Origin: Annulohypoxylon bovei var. microspora
Taxonomy: Eukaryota > Ascomycota > Sordariomycetes > Xylariales > Hypoxylaceae
Reading direction: 5' to 3'
Assembly (NCBI GenBank): GCA_022836615.1
Contig: MU405455.1
Span: 1 to 26,890, forward strand
Length of the DNA: 26,890 nucleotides
In this document: one piece after another, positions 1 to 10,575 of the stretch
How positions within the stretch are numbered: position 1 is the stretch's first letter
Layout of the letters: each line of letters opens with the position of its first letter
The notes under the pieces: model-generated
The model's input: the letters and a program-made list of their open reading frames with translations, nothing else
Told to the model about the DNA's origin: nothing
Databases searched by the model: none
Program-made: the position numbers and the translations under genes

Positions 1-2103
1 AATTAAAATTAATTTATTATATGTTTTATATGTTTTTAAATTATAATTATAATAATTTAAATATATTCGTTAATTTTTTTAATTTTAATTATAAAATCTA
101 CGGTTTATTATTTTTTAAATAATTTATTTAAAACTTTATTAATGATTTATTTAATTAAATATATGTGGTATTTATACGTTATATAAAAAAAGTTTAATTT
201 AATTATTATGTTTTAATTATTAATTATTATTATTATTATAAATAATATTTTTAATTAATTAAATTATACGTAAATTAAGAAATATTATAAATATGTTTAT
301 ATTTTTTAATTTATTTTTTTTATAAATTTATTAATTTTTAAATTAAAAATAATAAATAAACGTTTTATTATTTTTATTAATTTATAAAATTTTATTTAAA
401 ATACGTTTATTTAATTATTTTTTCGGTTTAATATTATTATTATAAAAAGGTTATAATATTTAATATAAATGTATATAAATTTTATCATATACGTTTTAAC
501 TTTTATAATATTTATCGTTTTTAATAAAATTTATTTTTATAATTAATAAATAATTATTATTAAATACCGGGAAGTTTTTTTTACCGGTATTTTTATTATA
601 AAATTAATGGATAATTTTAAAAAATAATAATTAAAAATAAATAAACGTTTTAATAACTTTTTTCGTTAAATTCGTTAAACGTAAATTTAACCGTAAATGT
701 TATAATTTTTATAAAACTTTTATATATTTTATTTTATAATTAATTAATAAAAAAATTATAAAACGATTATAATAATATTTTTTTTAAATAATTTATAATA
801 TAAAAATTATAAATATTTTAAATTATAATTATTTTAAAAAACTTTTAATTTAATATTTACGTTCGTTTTTTAAATAATATAATTTTTTTATCGTTTAAAT
901 TATATTTAATAATCGAAACTTTATAATTTTTAAAAATTAACGGAAAATAATAATTATTTTTATTAATAATTTTATAAAAGTAATGTTAAATTCGTTATAT
1001 AAATGTCGTGGGTTTCGTTCGTTATATTAAGCCCGGTATTTATAATATTTTTCCCCGCATATAAATTTTTATATAAACGTAAGTATTTTTAATGCTTACC
1101 CCGCGCACCTTTAATTAAACTTAAAAAAATCCACGCATTTATATTTATTTACATATTTTTTTTTTCTTATTTTAATCTTTTATTAAATTTCTTATAATTA
1201 CACATTTAAATTTAACTTTAAACGCGTTTTCGAATAATTTTAATTACATTTTTTATAAATTATTATATATATAATAAATTAAATTAAAAGTTAATGCATT
1301 TAAAAGTTTTTATTAAATCGGTCCCGCGATACTTTTCGTATAAACTTTTTTACTTTATATGCGATTATTTTTTAACTTAATTTATTATTTATATAATAAT
1401 TTTAAAAACATGAAATTAAATTTATTCGAAAATACTTTATAAGATTTATTTAATTATATAATTATAAAAAATTTAACGAAAAATTAAAATAAAAAATACG
1501 GGAAAAAAATAATATATAAATTATAATAAAAAAAAATTAATTTAATTTTCGTAAGTTTTTAATACTTTTAATTATATAACGATTTATATAAAACTTTAAA
1601 TATTTTTAACATTTTTTATATAACGAACAAAACCCACGACATTTATATAACGAATTTAACATTATTTTTTTATAAATCGTTTTAAAATTTATATTTTTAA
1701 TAATTTTTTAATTTTATAAAATTTATAAATTTTTATTATAAAAGATTTTTTTTAATAAATATAATTATAAAATTTTAATTTAATGTTATTTTCTTTTTTA
1801 ATAATTTAATAATATTCGTTAAAAATATTTAAATGTTTATTATTAATATTTTTATTAAAAGTAATTTATTTTTATTTAAATAAACGTTATATACGGTTTA
1901 TTTTAATTTTATTTTAATAAAATATTAAATCGTTTTATTTTTTTATCGGCTTAATATTTTATAATAAAATTAAATTTCGATAAAATTTATTTTTAATATA
2001 TTTAATGTTTATTTAATTTATAAATAATTATAAAATATTTTAAATTTTTATAATTTATAAAAATTATAAAAAACTTAATTATTTTTTATAATTTTTTTTA
2101 TTA
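1..2103 (-). pseudogene. Decayed Ty3/gypsy pol fragment (integrase C-terminal region back to RNase H), part of minus copies
   Basis: Aligned by eye, this stretch follows 17421-18835 closely on the same strand, and its reverse complement follows pol of the plus copy P (about 9280-10720). It therefore carries integrase through to RNase H, read right to left. Without the 689-bp insertion at 979-1667 it is about 1,414 bp, the same length as the matching part of 17421-18835. Homology stops near 2103, where the RT part would be expected. It is full of stops in all frames and nearly all residual C is in CpG, as expected of RIP. It may be the distal part of M2 (12473-16602), but the RT section that would link them is missing. 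Identity as gypsy pol is firm; the exact edge at 2103 is good to about 20 bp. Confidence 0.8.
979..1667. mobile_element. 689-bp non-autonomous element with ~49-bp terminal inverted repeats
   Basis: The terminal inverted repeats are 979-1027 and 1618-1667. They match over about 49 bp and share a core reading AATGTTAAATTCG followed by GTCGTGGGTTT. It is flanked by a 9-bp direct repeat TTTTATAAA (970-978 and 1668-1676). The homologous sequence near 18372-18395 lacks the insert and has a single copy of this target. A target duplication of about 9 bp with TIRs of this length is like Mutator-type elements, but no transposase is present, so the superfamily is an inference. The interior (1030-1617) has no open frame. 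It is RIP-degraded, though parts near 1090-1135 keep more C than the surroundings. A short stem GTAAG/CTTAC lies at about 1080-1100. Confidence 0.8.
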
Positions 2104-2819
2104 TTACGAAAAACGTAAATTTAAAATAACGTAAAAACGATTTTATTCGTATAATTATTTAAAAATAATAAAATTACGAAAATTTTTTTTTTTTTAACGT
2201 CGTAACGTTAATTAAGTTTTTTATATATAATGAAATAATAAATAATTATTTATTTTTATTATTTTACTTATTATTTTATTCGTTTAAAAAACATTATTAC
2301 GTTTAAATTTTTAAATAATTAATTATATATTATTAAAAAATTAATAAATAATTAATAAAATAATTAATAATTAATTAATAAACTTTTTAAAATTTAATTA
2401 ACTTTAATAAAACGCTTTTAATTAATTAAATTCATCCATTTTTTTAATTAAATACATTATTTTTTTTAATTTATTTTTTAATTATTTACGCGTTTAATAA
2501 CCTTTTTAAACCACCTTTTTAATTAACCACCTTTCGGGCTTTTTTTTAAACCACTTTTTAAACCATTTTTCGAACGTAAAAATTAATTTTTTAAAAGTTA
2601 ATTAATTACTTACTTTAAAAGCTTTATTTAATTATATAAAAATAAATTAATTTAAATTAAAAATCAAGTTTTTAAAACCACGTAAACCTTTAAAATTACG
2701 TAAAGTTAAAAATAAAAATAAAATTAAAATTAAAATCCGGGGGTTTAAAAAGCGGTGGGAACTTTTTATATAAAAATATTTTTTTTTATTAAAAAATTAA
2801 TAAATTATTTAACCCGTTA
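2104..2819. other. Unassigned A+T-rich sequence between gypsy fragment and block repeat
   Basis: No homology to the gypsy copies could be seen here and no open frame of useful length exists. The one notable stretch, 2503-2570, has a C-rich motif (AAACCACC and variants) repeated about four to five times on the plus strand. It retains CpA and CpC sites, unlike its surroundings. It may be a further degraded transposon. Nothing else recognisable was found. Confidence 0.5.
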
Positions 2820-3192
2820 TGCCCCGAATTTATAAAAGGTTATTATTTCGAGGTTTTTAAATTAAATAATTAATATATTATTAAAAAATATAATAAAAAT
2901 AAAAGTAATTTAAATATAATTAATATATATTTCGTTATATAAAACTTTATATAAATTAAAATATTTTTTAATTTACTTAAATAAATCATTTTTTATTAAA
3001 ATAATTTATTAATTTTAATTAATTATTACCTTTTTAAAAAAGGATGTAATTTATTATAAAGTTTTATATTAAATTTATTTTAATAATAAAATTAAATGAA
3101 ATTAATTACATTATTTTATGATCGTTAATAATTGAAATATCCGCGGTTAAATATGGTTTTTAATTTAATGAAAAAATTAAAATAATATATTA

Positions 3193-3229
3193 CGGAAAGT
3201 CAGGTGGTCCAAGCGCGAAAGGTCACTTA
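3193..3229. other. G+C-rich islet spared from RIP inside the block repeat
   Basis: The core GTGGTCCAAGCGCGAAA with flanking GTCACTT keeps C in CpA, CpT and CpC, although the DNA on both sides has lost nearly all such sites. The inverted copy of the block preserves the same islet at 14852-14889. A diverged tandem duplicate at 3277-3320 reads GTGGTTTAAACGTTAAA, which is the RIP-converted form of the same core. Function is unknown. Confidence 0.7.
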
Positions 3230-3559
3230 ATTTATAATAAAACTTGAATTTATTATTATTATTATTATTAATATATTACGAGCAAAAAGGTGGTTTAAAC
3301 GTTAAAGTTATTTAATTATCGAAAAAACTTAAAATAATTATTAATAATATATTAATTTTTAAACCTTTTTTTTTAAAGGAAATTAAGTGATTTAAACGAA
3401 TCGATTTTTAAACTTAAAACATTTTTACATCGATTAAAATTAAAATTTAAATAATATAATAAAATTCATTCGAAAGCCCTTGGATTATTAAATCGAATAA
3501 ATTTAATTACATTATTATAAAACGTTTTATTATTAAAATATAAATACTTAAACTTCAAT

Positions 3560-3644
3560 TAATTAAATAAATAATTAATTAAATAATTAATTTAATAATT
3601 AATTTAATAATTAATTTAATAATTAATTTAATAATTAATTTAAA
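3560..3644. repeat. 12-bp A+T tandem repeat
   Basis: Repeats of AATTAATTTAAT run for about seven units. The reverse complement of the array occurs in the inverted block copy at 13461-13546 and again at 14538-14602, on both sides of the 992-bp insertion. Confidence 0.8.
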
Positions 3645-4012
3645 TGAAAAATTAATAATATAAATATTTTAAGATTTAATTTATAAAAAGTTTAATAAAG
3701 CTTTAATATTAAGTAATTAAAAAAAAAGCTTTAAATTTAACCTTTAAAATTAATAATTAATTAAATTAATATAAAATTAAAATTTTAATATATTAATTCA
3801 TTTAATTAAAATTCATTTAAAAGTTTAATATAAAGTAATACATTAATATATTTAATTAAATTATAATGAAAAAATTTATAATATTAAAATTAAATTAAAA
3901 TATTTAAATAATTTTTTTTTAATATTAAAAACCTTATAATTATTTAAGGTTATTTTAAATTAACTTAAATTTAATTAAAATAAAATAATAAAAATAAACG
4001 GCGGTAAAATAA

Positions 4013-4045
4013 GTTTATAAAAAGCGTAAAACGCTTTTTATAAAC
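4013..4045. repeat. Perfect 15-bp inverted repeat (hairpin) in the block repeat
   Basis: The arms GTTTATAAAAAGCGT (4013-4027) and ACGCTTTTTATAAAC (4031-4045) pair perfectly around an AAA loop. The pairing extends outward imperfectly to a CGGTAAA / TTTACCG pair at about 4003-4060. The homologous place in the inverted copy (about 13071-13133) keeps the same arrangement with mismatches. Confidence 0.85.
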
Positions 4046-4204
4046 CTGTTTTATTTACCGTAAATAAAATAATTTTATGAAAAAAAAATAATAAAATAAA
4101 AGATTAAAAAATCGAACCTTAATTAAATTAAAATTAAACCTTAATTAAACTTTAAAATTTTAAAATTTGGGGGTATTATGTCCGCGGAGCGCGGGGACTT
4201 TACG

Positions 4205-5858
4205 TAAAATGTTTATTAAAAATTTTAATAAATTAATTATTTTTTTAATTATTTTAACGAAAAATTTTTTTTTTTTTAAATAAAAGTAAAAAATAAACGT
4301 GGCGTTTAAAAAATTAAAATATTTATTTATTATTATACCGATTTTAATTTATTAAAACTTTAATTAAAAAATATATTTAAAAGCGGATTATTTAAAATAA
4401 ATCTTAAAAGTTTATTTTTTATAAAAAAATTATAATAAAATATTAAAATTTATAATTTATTATTCGGTAAAATTATTATTAATTAAATGTAATTACGAAA
4501 TATATAATAAAAAGTTTTTAACGATTATTAAATTAATAAAAATATAATAAAAAAAGTTACGAAAAATAATTAAATTTTTTATAATTTTTATAAATTATAA
4601 AAACTTAAAATATTTTATAATTATTTATAAATTAAATAAACGTTAAATACGTTAAAAATAAACTTTATCGGAATTTAATTTTATTATAAAATATTAAACC
4701 GGTAAAAAAATAAAATAACCCGATGTTTTATTAAAACGAAGTTAAAATATCCCGGTAAATTAAAAAAACGAAAAAGTGGTAAATCGTATATAACGTTTAT
4801 TTAAATAAAAATGGTTATTTTTAATAAAAATAATAATAATAAACATTTAAATGTTTTTAATAAATGTTATTAAAGTGTTAAAAAAAAAATAACATTAAAT
4901 TAAAGCCTTGTAATTATATTTATTAAAAAAAGAATTTTTTATAACGAAAATTTATAAACTTTATAAAATTAAAAAGTTCTTAAAAATATAAACTTTAAAA
5001 CGATTTATAAAATTATTAATAAAAACGATCGTTATTTTTTATTAACTTTTAAAAATTATAAAATTTTAATCGTTAAATATAATTTAAATAATAAAAAAAC
5101 CGTATTATTTAAAAAATAAACGTGGATATTAAATTAAAAGTTTTTTAAAACGGTTATAATTTAAAATGTTTACGATTTTTATATTATAAACCATTTAAAA
5201 AAAAATAATATTATTATAATCGCCTTAAAATCTTTTTATTAATTAATTATAAAATAAAATATACGGAAATTTTATAAAAATTATAATGTTTATAATTAAA
5301 TTTATATTTAACGAATTTAACGAAAAAAGTTATTAAAATTTTTATTTATTTTTAATCCTTACTTTTTAAAGTTATTCATTAATTTTATAATAAAAATACC
5401 GGTAAAAAAAAAAAACCCCTTAATATTTAATAATAATCATTTATTAATTATTAAAATAAATTTTATTAAAAGTAATAAATATTATAAAAGTTAAAACGTA
5501 TGTTATAAAGTTTATATATATTTATATTAAATATCACGGCTTTTTTATAATAATAATATTAAATCGAAAAAATAATTAAACGAACGCATTTTAAATAAAA
5601 CTTTATAAATTAATAAAAATAATATAACGTTTATTTATTATTTTTAATTTAAAAATTAATAAATTCATAAAAAAAAAATTAAAAAATATAAATATATTTA
5701 TAATATTTTTTAATTTACGCATAATTTAATTAATTAAAAATATTATTTATAATAATAATAATGATTAATAATTAAAATATAATAATTAAATTAAACTTTT
5801 TTTATATAACGCATAAATATTATATATATTTAATCGAATAAATCGTTAATAAAACTTT
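4205..5858 (+). pseudogene. Gypsy copy P0, left half: end of RT, RNase H and integrase, decayed
   Basis: It follows 8920-10577 of copy P closely. Recognisable remains are the start of the RNase H-like domain (about 4299-4380, the region reading K-L-K-Y-L-F-I in P), the DHKNL-equivalent region near 4600, and the integrase zinc-binding region near 5160-5230, where conserved His and Cys codons have become Tyr. The reading frame changes between 4299 and 5171, so this copy also has small indels, unlike P. The 5' part of the element is missing; the block repeat abuts at 4204. The right half of the same copy resumes at 11528, after the nested element P. Confidence 0.85.
5854..5858. repeat. Left target-site duplication of element P (ACTTT)
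   Basis: ACTTT directly precedes the 5' LTR of P and is repeated directly after its 3' LTR at 11528-11532. The uninterrupted site inside P itself has one copy, ACCTT at 10576-10580. A 5-bp duplication is typical of Ty3/gypsy elements. Confidence 0.85.
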
Positions 5859-6169
5859 TATTATAAGTTAAAAACCCGGAAAATTAATTAAGGTAAAAAT
5901 TAACGCGAGTTTATATTATGGTTGTAAACGTGATAAGCGTGGATTTTTATAATGAAATTATTAATAATTTTAAGTGGGTTGTGGAAGTTATTAAAATATA
6001 TATAAAAAGGGTTTTTATGTTAATTAATTTAATTTATATTTTTAAATATAAATATTGTAACCTTAAGGACGAAGGGTTGTTACTTTTTTTTTTTTTTTTA
6101 TTAATGAAAATAACCTTATTTTTGATTTTATATAATATAAGTTTACCATTATTTATAAAAATTATTATA
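5859..6169 (+). repeat. 5' LTR of element P
   Basis: The 311-bp repeat matches 11216-11527, 12168-12472 and, inverted, 16603-16912 and 22162-22465. Positions 5941-6060 contain no C at all but sixteen G, so damage here was C-to-T on the plus strand only. This is why an 87-codon frame (5918-6181, beginning MVVNVISV) stays open: with G left intact, fewer stops arose. That frame is not conserved as open in the other LTR copies and should not be called a gene. Confidence 0.88.
6001..6010 (+). promoter_or_regulatory. TATA-like box in the LTR of P
   Basis: TATAAAAAGG lies about 140 bp into the LTR, a plausible place for the U3 promoter. The 3' LTR has the same motif (CATATAAAAAAGG near 11354-11367). 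The assignment rests on motif and position only. Confidence 0.45.
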
Positions 6170-7500
6170 TATTTTTATTAATTATTTTTTAATTAATAAA
6201 AATCTTTAAAAAAGTGTTTATTATATTAAACGATAACTTAATATATAAATATTTTTTAAGTAATAAACGATTAAAACCTTATAATATTTATCGTTTTTTA
6301 TTAATATAATTTAAATATATATAAATTCTTCGATAGTTTTTTTAATAATTTTATAATTAATTTATTAAGTAACTTTAATTCGTTTTATGAAATCGAAAAA
6401 ATGATTTTAATTAAAAATAAGTGTTTAATTTGGATTAGTAAGTAAGAAGATTTTTTAATATATATAATTATATTAGATTTTTTTATTTCGGAAAATATAA
6501 CACATTTTGGATCGGAAAAAAATAAATGTTTAAAAATTATGTTTTCGGTTTTAATTGGAAAACGGTAACGTTTAATATAATAACTTAATACGGGAAGGTT
6601 TAATGGGTTATATAATAATAAAGCTTTTATTTAAGTTTTAATCGAGAAATTTAAAAATAAATAATCGATTTAAGCCGTTTACCGAAACTTAATTAAAATG
6701 TGTTAAAATGTTTTTTAATATTTCGGTGATTTTTTTATTGATTTTAAAAGTAAGTTAATTTTAATTAACGGGTTAAATTAAAAAAAGGAAAATAAAATTA
6801 ATTATATTAATGTAAAATTAAATAATAAATTAAAGAATGTTTTTATAATAAAAAAATTAAATAAGAAAAATTACGATAAGTGAATGGTTAAGGTTAACGA
6901 CGTAATGACCAAAATGAAAAAAGTATTAAATTATAAAAAAAAAAATAATTATTTTATAATTATTTAATATGAAAAAATATTTAATTAAAAGGTTATTAAC
7001 TTTATTAATATGGTAATTACTTAAAAACAAGGATTAAAGTTTAATGGGGACGGAAATATAATTATAAGTGGGGTGAATTATATAATTTTAATCGTTGTAA
7101 TAATTATAATAATAAATTAAATAAATGGTTTACGTTAAGGTGATAATAATTTATTAAAGGTATAATGAAAGTTAAATTAAAAGTTTAAAAAATTTAAAAA
7201 AAAAAGCAAATGTATTTATTATATAAAAATAAAACATTTTATAATGGTTTATTTATTATTTTAAGCCACACTTTGGTTGGATTGTAACAACGGAAATAAC
7301 ATGCCACGAATGGTTATTATAAAGGTTTAAAATGATTAAAATGTTAAAAATAATTATAAATTATTAAAGTATTTAAAAAACGAGTAACCTTTAAATAAAA
7401 TCGCGTTTAAAAGTTAATATTAAGATTTGTAAATATTAAAGAAACTTTAAATAAAATACATATTACTTTTTTTTTAATTAAAACTTTATTAAACGAATAA
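6170..7500 (+). pseudogene. gag region of element P, decayed
   Basis: This lies between the 5' LTR and the protease/RT part, where gag sits in gypsy elements, and it is shared with minus copies at 15279-16602 and 20870-22161. No gag domain can be proven: stops are frequent, and no complete CCHC zinc knuckle is visible. A possible remnant (R-C-N-N-Y) lies near 7090-7110, where the second Cys may have become Tyr. The left part (to about 7200) keeps G and lacks C, as in the adjacent LTR. No primer-binding site could be recognised just after the LTR. The call as gag is positional inference. Confidence 0.6.
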
Positions 7501-8035
7501 AAGTTTATTAATATATTTATAAATTTAAGATGTTTAATATATTTAACATTTAATAAAAGATTTATATAATAAATAAAATTATTACGTATATTTATTTAAA
7601 AAAAGGAATTAAAATTAATTAAAAATAAGGAATTTTATATAATTAATACGCTTATATATATGGAAATTAATATAAACGATAAAAAAAAACAAATATAAAG
7701 TTATATTATTTTAAATTTTACGTTTTTTTTAATATTAAAAAAATCGTAAATAAAATGGAATAATATTACTTATAAAACGAAAAAAAGGTCGATTAAAATA
7801 AGTTTAAAAAAACATGGTTTAATAATATATAAAAAAGGTTAAAATATTATTTAAACATTTTATAACGTTAAAATAAAATACTTATAAATTAAAGAAGTTA
7901 AACATGTAATAAAAAATGTGTTTTTAACACTCGTGGCTTAAGAAAAAAAACGTTAACATAAAAAAAACAATAAAAACGTTTAAATTTTTAATGTTATTAT
8001 ACGAAATATTAACATCGCATTAAAAAAAAAAAAAA
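7501..8035 (+). pseudogene. Protease / gag-pol linker region of element P, decayed
   Basis: This segment precedes RT, where the aspartic protease is expected. Its reverse complement occurs at 12473-12930 and 20341-20870. A weak resemblance to the residues that follow the D-S-G motif of gypsy proteases can be imagined around 7590-7690, but the active-site triad itself is not legible. Positional inference only. Confidence 0.45.
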
Positions 8036-8930
8036 AACTTACGATTAATTAAATTTAAAAAGCATTACCTAATGAATTAAAGGATTAAGCCGGAAACTTC
8101 TTAAACAATAAAAATATAACGTTACCATTATTAAAATTAAAATTAAATACCAAGGTTAATTTATAAAAAAACGATTAAAACAAAGAAAAAGAAATCTTAT
8201 AAAAACCTTTATATAATATATTAAAAAAAAAGCTTTTAATGTTACGAAAAACCTTAACAAGTTTATTAAATAAAAGGTGGATTAAGGTTAATAATTTATT
8301 AAGAAAAGCACCGGTATTATTCGTAAAAAAATTAAAAAATAATTTCCAATTTTATATAAATTATAAAGCCTTTAACGCCATCTTAACACGCAACCATTAC
8401 CCATTACCATTAATTAAAAAAACCTTATGATTTTTTTATAAAATTAAATAATTAATTAAAGTTAACGTTAAAGTTATATTTCATAAGTTACGGATAAAGG
8501 AAAAAAATAAATAAAAGATCGCTTTTTACACTTAATTCAAAGCTTTCGAATAATTAATTACACCTTTTAAATTATGCGGGGTATTAATAACGTTTTAACG
8601 TTATATTAATAAAACTTTGTCCGACCTTTTAAATGATTATTATTTAACATACGTGGATAACGTGATAATTTATTTAAACGGGTTTCGTAAAAATTACATA
8701 AATAAAGTTAAAACAATATTAAAACGCTTTAATAACATTAATTTAAAGTTAGATTTTTTTAAATACCTTTTTATTATAAAAGAAATTAAATACTTAAGTT
8801 TTATCGTTATAATAAAAAAAAGGATTAAAGTAAACCCCGATAAAGTTATAACCATTAAAAAGTAAAAATTACTTACGAACGTACGGGGAATTCGCAGCTT
8901 TTTAAGGTTCGCGAACTTTTATAAAACGTT
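8036..8930 (+). pseudogene. Reverse transcriptase domain of element P, inactivated
   Basis: The N-terminal part of the domain is open at 8239-8430: L-L-N-K-R-W-I-K-V, then A-P-V-L-F-V-K-K, then F-Y-I-N-Y-K-A-F-N-A-I and H-Y-P-L-P-L-I, all classic Ty3/gypsy RT blocks; the D of the usual V/I-D-Y-R-A-L-N is now N. A second open piece, 8617-8865, holds the catalytic motif at 8650-8661, reading Y-V-D-N instead of Y-x-D-D. The last Asp codon is now AAC, a G-to-A change that removes a metal ligand. It continues with Y-L-S-F-I-V, the usual Y/F-L-G-F block with Gly changed to Ser. Between the open pieces, stops replace conserved residues. The starts of these short frames have no meaning; they are windows between stops in a longer frame running from about 8065. 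Confidence 0.92.
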
Positions 8931-9480
8931 TATTAAAAGATTTAATAAATTAATTACCCTTTTAATTACCTTAATAAAAAAAAAAATCCCTTTTAAATGG
9001 GAGTAAAAAACAAACGTAACATTTAAAAAATTAAAATACTTATTTATTACCGCACCAATTTTAATTCATTAAAACCTTAATTAAGAAACGTACTTAAAAA
9101 TAAATTATTTAAAATAAACTTTAAAAGTTTATTTTTTATAAAAAGATTATAATAAAATATTAAAGCTTATGGTTTACCACTCGATAAAATTATTATTAAT
9201 TAAATATAATTATAAAATATATAATAAAAAACTTTTAACGATTATTAAATCGATAAAAATATAATAAAAGGAGTTATAAAGGGTGGTTAAACCTTTTACG
9301 ATTTTCATAAATTACAAAAACTTAAAATATTTTATAATTATTTATAAATTAAATAAACGTTAAATACGTTAAAAATAAACTTTATTAAGATTTAACTTTA
9401 TTATAAAATATCGGGCCGGTAAAAAAATAAAACGACTTAATGTTTTATTAAAATAAAATTAAAATATTTTAATAAATTAA
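8931..9480 (+). pseudogene. RNase H domain of element P, inactivated
   Basis: The domain opens with K-L-K-Y-L-F-I-T-A-P-I-L-I-H (9025-9069), the standard RT/RNase H junction. It continues with a stretch like 'YHSIKLL...Y-K-I-Y-N-K-K-L-L' (about 9174-9235), the counterpart of the N-Y-x-I-x-D-K-E-L-L block, with acidic residues now N and K. The D-H-K-N-L motif now reads N-Y-K-N-L (9310-9324). All of these are C-to-T or G-to-A changes. The domain would normally remove RNA from the RNA-DNA hybrid during reverse transcription. It stays in the same frame as RT. Confidence 0.9.
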
Positions 9481-10575
9481 AAAAATAAAAAAATAATAAA
9501 CCGTATATAACATTTACTTAAATAAAAATAATTACCTTTAATAAAAACGACGATAATAAGTATTTAAGTATTTTTAACGAATGTTATTAAAGTGTTAAAA
9601 AAGGGGGCAATATTAAATTAAAGCTTTATAATTATATTTACCGGAGAAAAAATTTTCCATAATAAAAATTTATAAACCTTATAAAATTAAGGAATTATTA
9701 AAGATATAAACTTTAAAATAATTTATAAAGTTATTAATAAAAGTAATTATTATTTCCTATTAACTTTTAAGGATTATAAGGTTTTAATTATTAAATGTAA
9801 CTTAAATAATAAAAGAATTATATCGTTTAAAAAACGAATATAAATACCGGATTAAAAGCCTTTTAAAACAATTATAATTTAAAATATCCATGATTCCCAC
9901 GTTATAAGCCACTTAAAAAAGGATAATATTATCGTAATCGCTTTAAGGTTTTTTTATTAATTAATTATAAAATAAAATATATAAAAGTTTTATAAGAATT
10001 ATAATGTTTGCGATTAAATTCACGTTTAATAAACTTAATAAAAAAAGTTATTAAAACTTTTACTTATTTTTAATTATTACTTTTTAAAGTTATTTATTAA
10101 TTTTATAATAAAAATACCGGTAAAAAAAAAAAAAAACCCTTAATATTTAATAATAATTACTTGTCGGTTATTAAAATAAGTTTTATTAAAAACGATGAAT
10201 ACCATGGAAGTTAAAATGTGTGTTATAAAGTTTATATACATTTACATTAAATATTATAACTTCTTTATAACGGTAATATTAAATTAAAAAAATAATTAAA
10301 TAAACGCATTTTAAATAAAACTTTATAAATTAATAAAAATAATATAACATTTATCCATTACTTTTAACCTAAAAATTAATAAATTTATAAAAAAAATAAA
10401 TTAAAAAATATAAATATATTTATAATATTTCTTAATTTACGCACAATTTAATTAATTAAAAATATTACTTATAATAATAATAACGATTAATAATCGGAAC
10501 ATAATAATTAAATTAAACCTTTTTTATATAACGTATAAATACCACGTACATTTAATCGAATAAATCGTTAATAAA
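9481..10575 (+). pseudogene. Integrase zinc-binding and catalytic core of element P, inactivated
   Basis: The zinc-binding domain is legible. I-H-D-S-H (His at 9889 and 9898) is followed by a further His at 9910, where the family has Gly-His. N-Y-N-V-C-D follows at 9997-10014, where the first zinc Cys has become Tyr (TAT) and the second Cys (10009-10011) survives. The catalytic core begins near 10087, where the first catalytic Asp of the I-D-F block is now Asn (10099-10101, F-I-N-F). The other acidic residues could not be assigned with certainty. Frame is unchanged from RT. The enzyme would insert the cDNA copy into the genome; this one has lost essential residues and has many stops. Confidence 0.88.

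Larger units (their letters stand above)
2820..4204 (+). repeat. Unclassified ~1.37-kb dispersed repeat ('block'), copy 1
   Basis: The reverse complement of 12931-15278 (minus its own 992-bp insert) matches this segment from end to end. The left end reads TGCCCCGAATTTATAAAAGG, including a TATA-like box. The right end is a G+C-rich imperfect hairpin (4180-4198: GTCC...GGAC and GCG...CGC) shortly before the junction with gypsy at about 4204. No coding potential is visible. Internally it holds a conserved G+C islet (3193-3229), a degraded duplicate of that islet (3277-3320), a 12-bp A+T repeat (3560-3644) and a perfect hairpin (4013-4045). It could be a solo LTR, a SINE-like unit or another non-autonomous element. 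In neither copy could a target duplication be shown, so the class stays open. Confidence 0.75.

Noticed and set aside
3193..3229. tRNA or tRNA-derived promoter boxes in the conserved islet
   Set aside because: No acceptor stem or convincing A and B box pair at normal spacing.
2820..4204. Helitron, because of A/T insertion without target duplication and a terminal hairpin
   Set aside because: The ends do not read TC at one side and CTRR at the other in either copy, even allowing for RIP. Left unclassified.
5918..6181. 87-codon open frame as a small gene
   Set aside because: It begins and mostly lies in the 5' LTR of element P, is closed in the other LTR copies, and exists because C-to-T damage on one strand created few stops.
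8239..8865. Two short reverse-transcriptase-like genes
   Set aside because: They are open windows in a single longer, stop-ridden pol frame. Their ATG codons have no significance and the catalytic motif is mutated.
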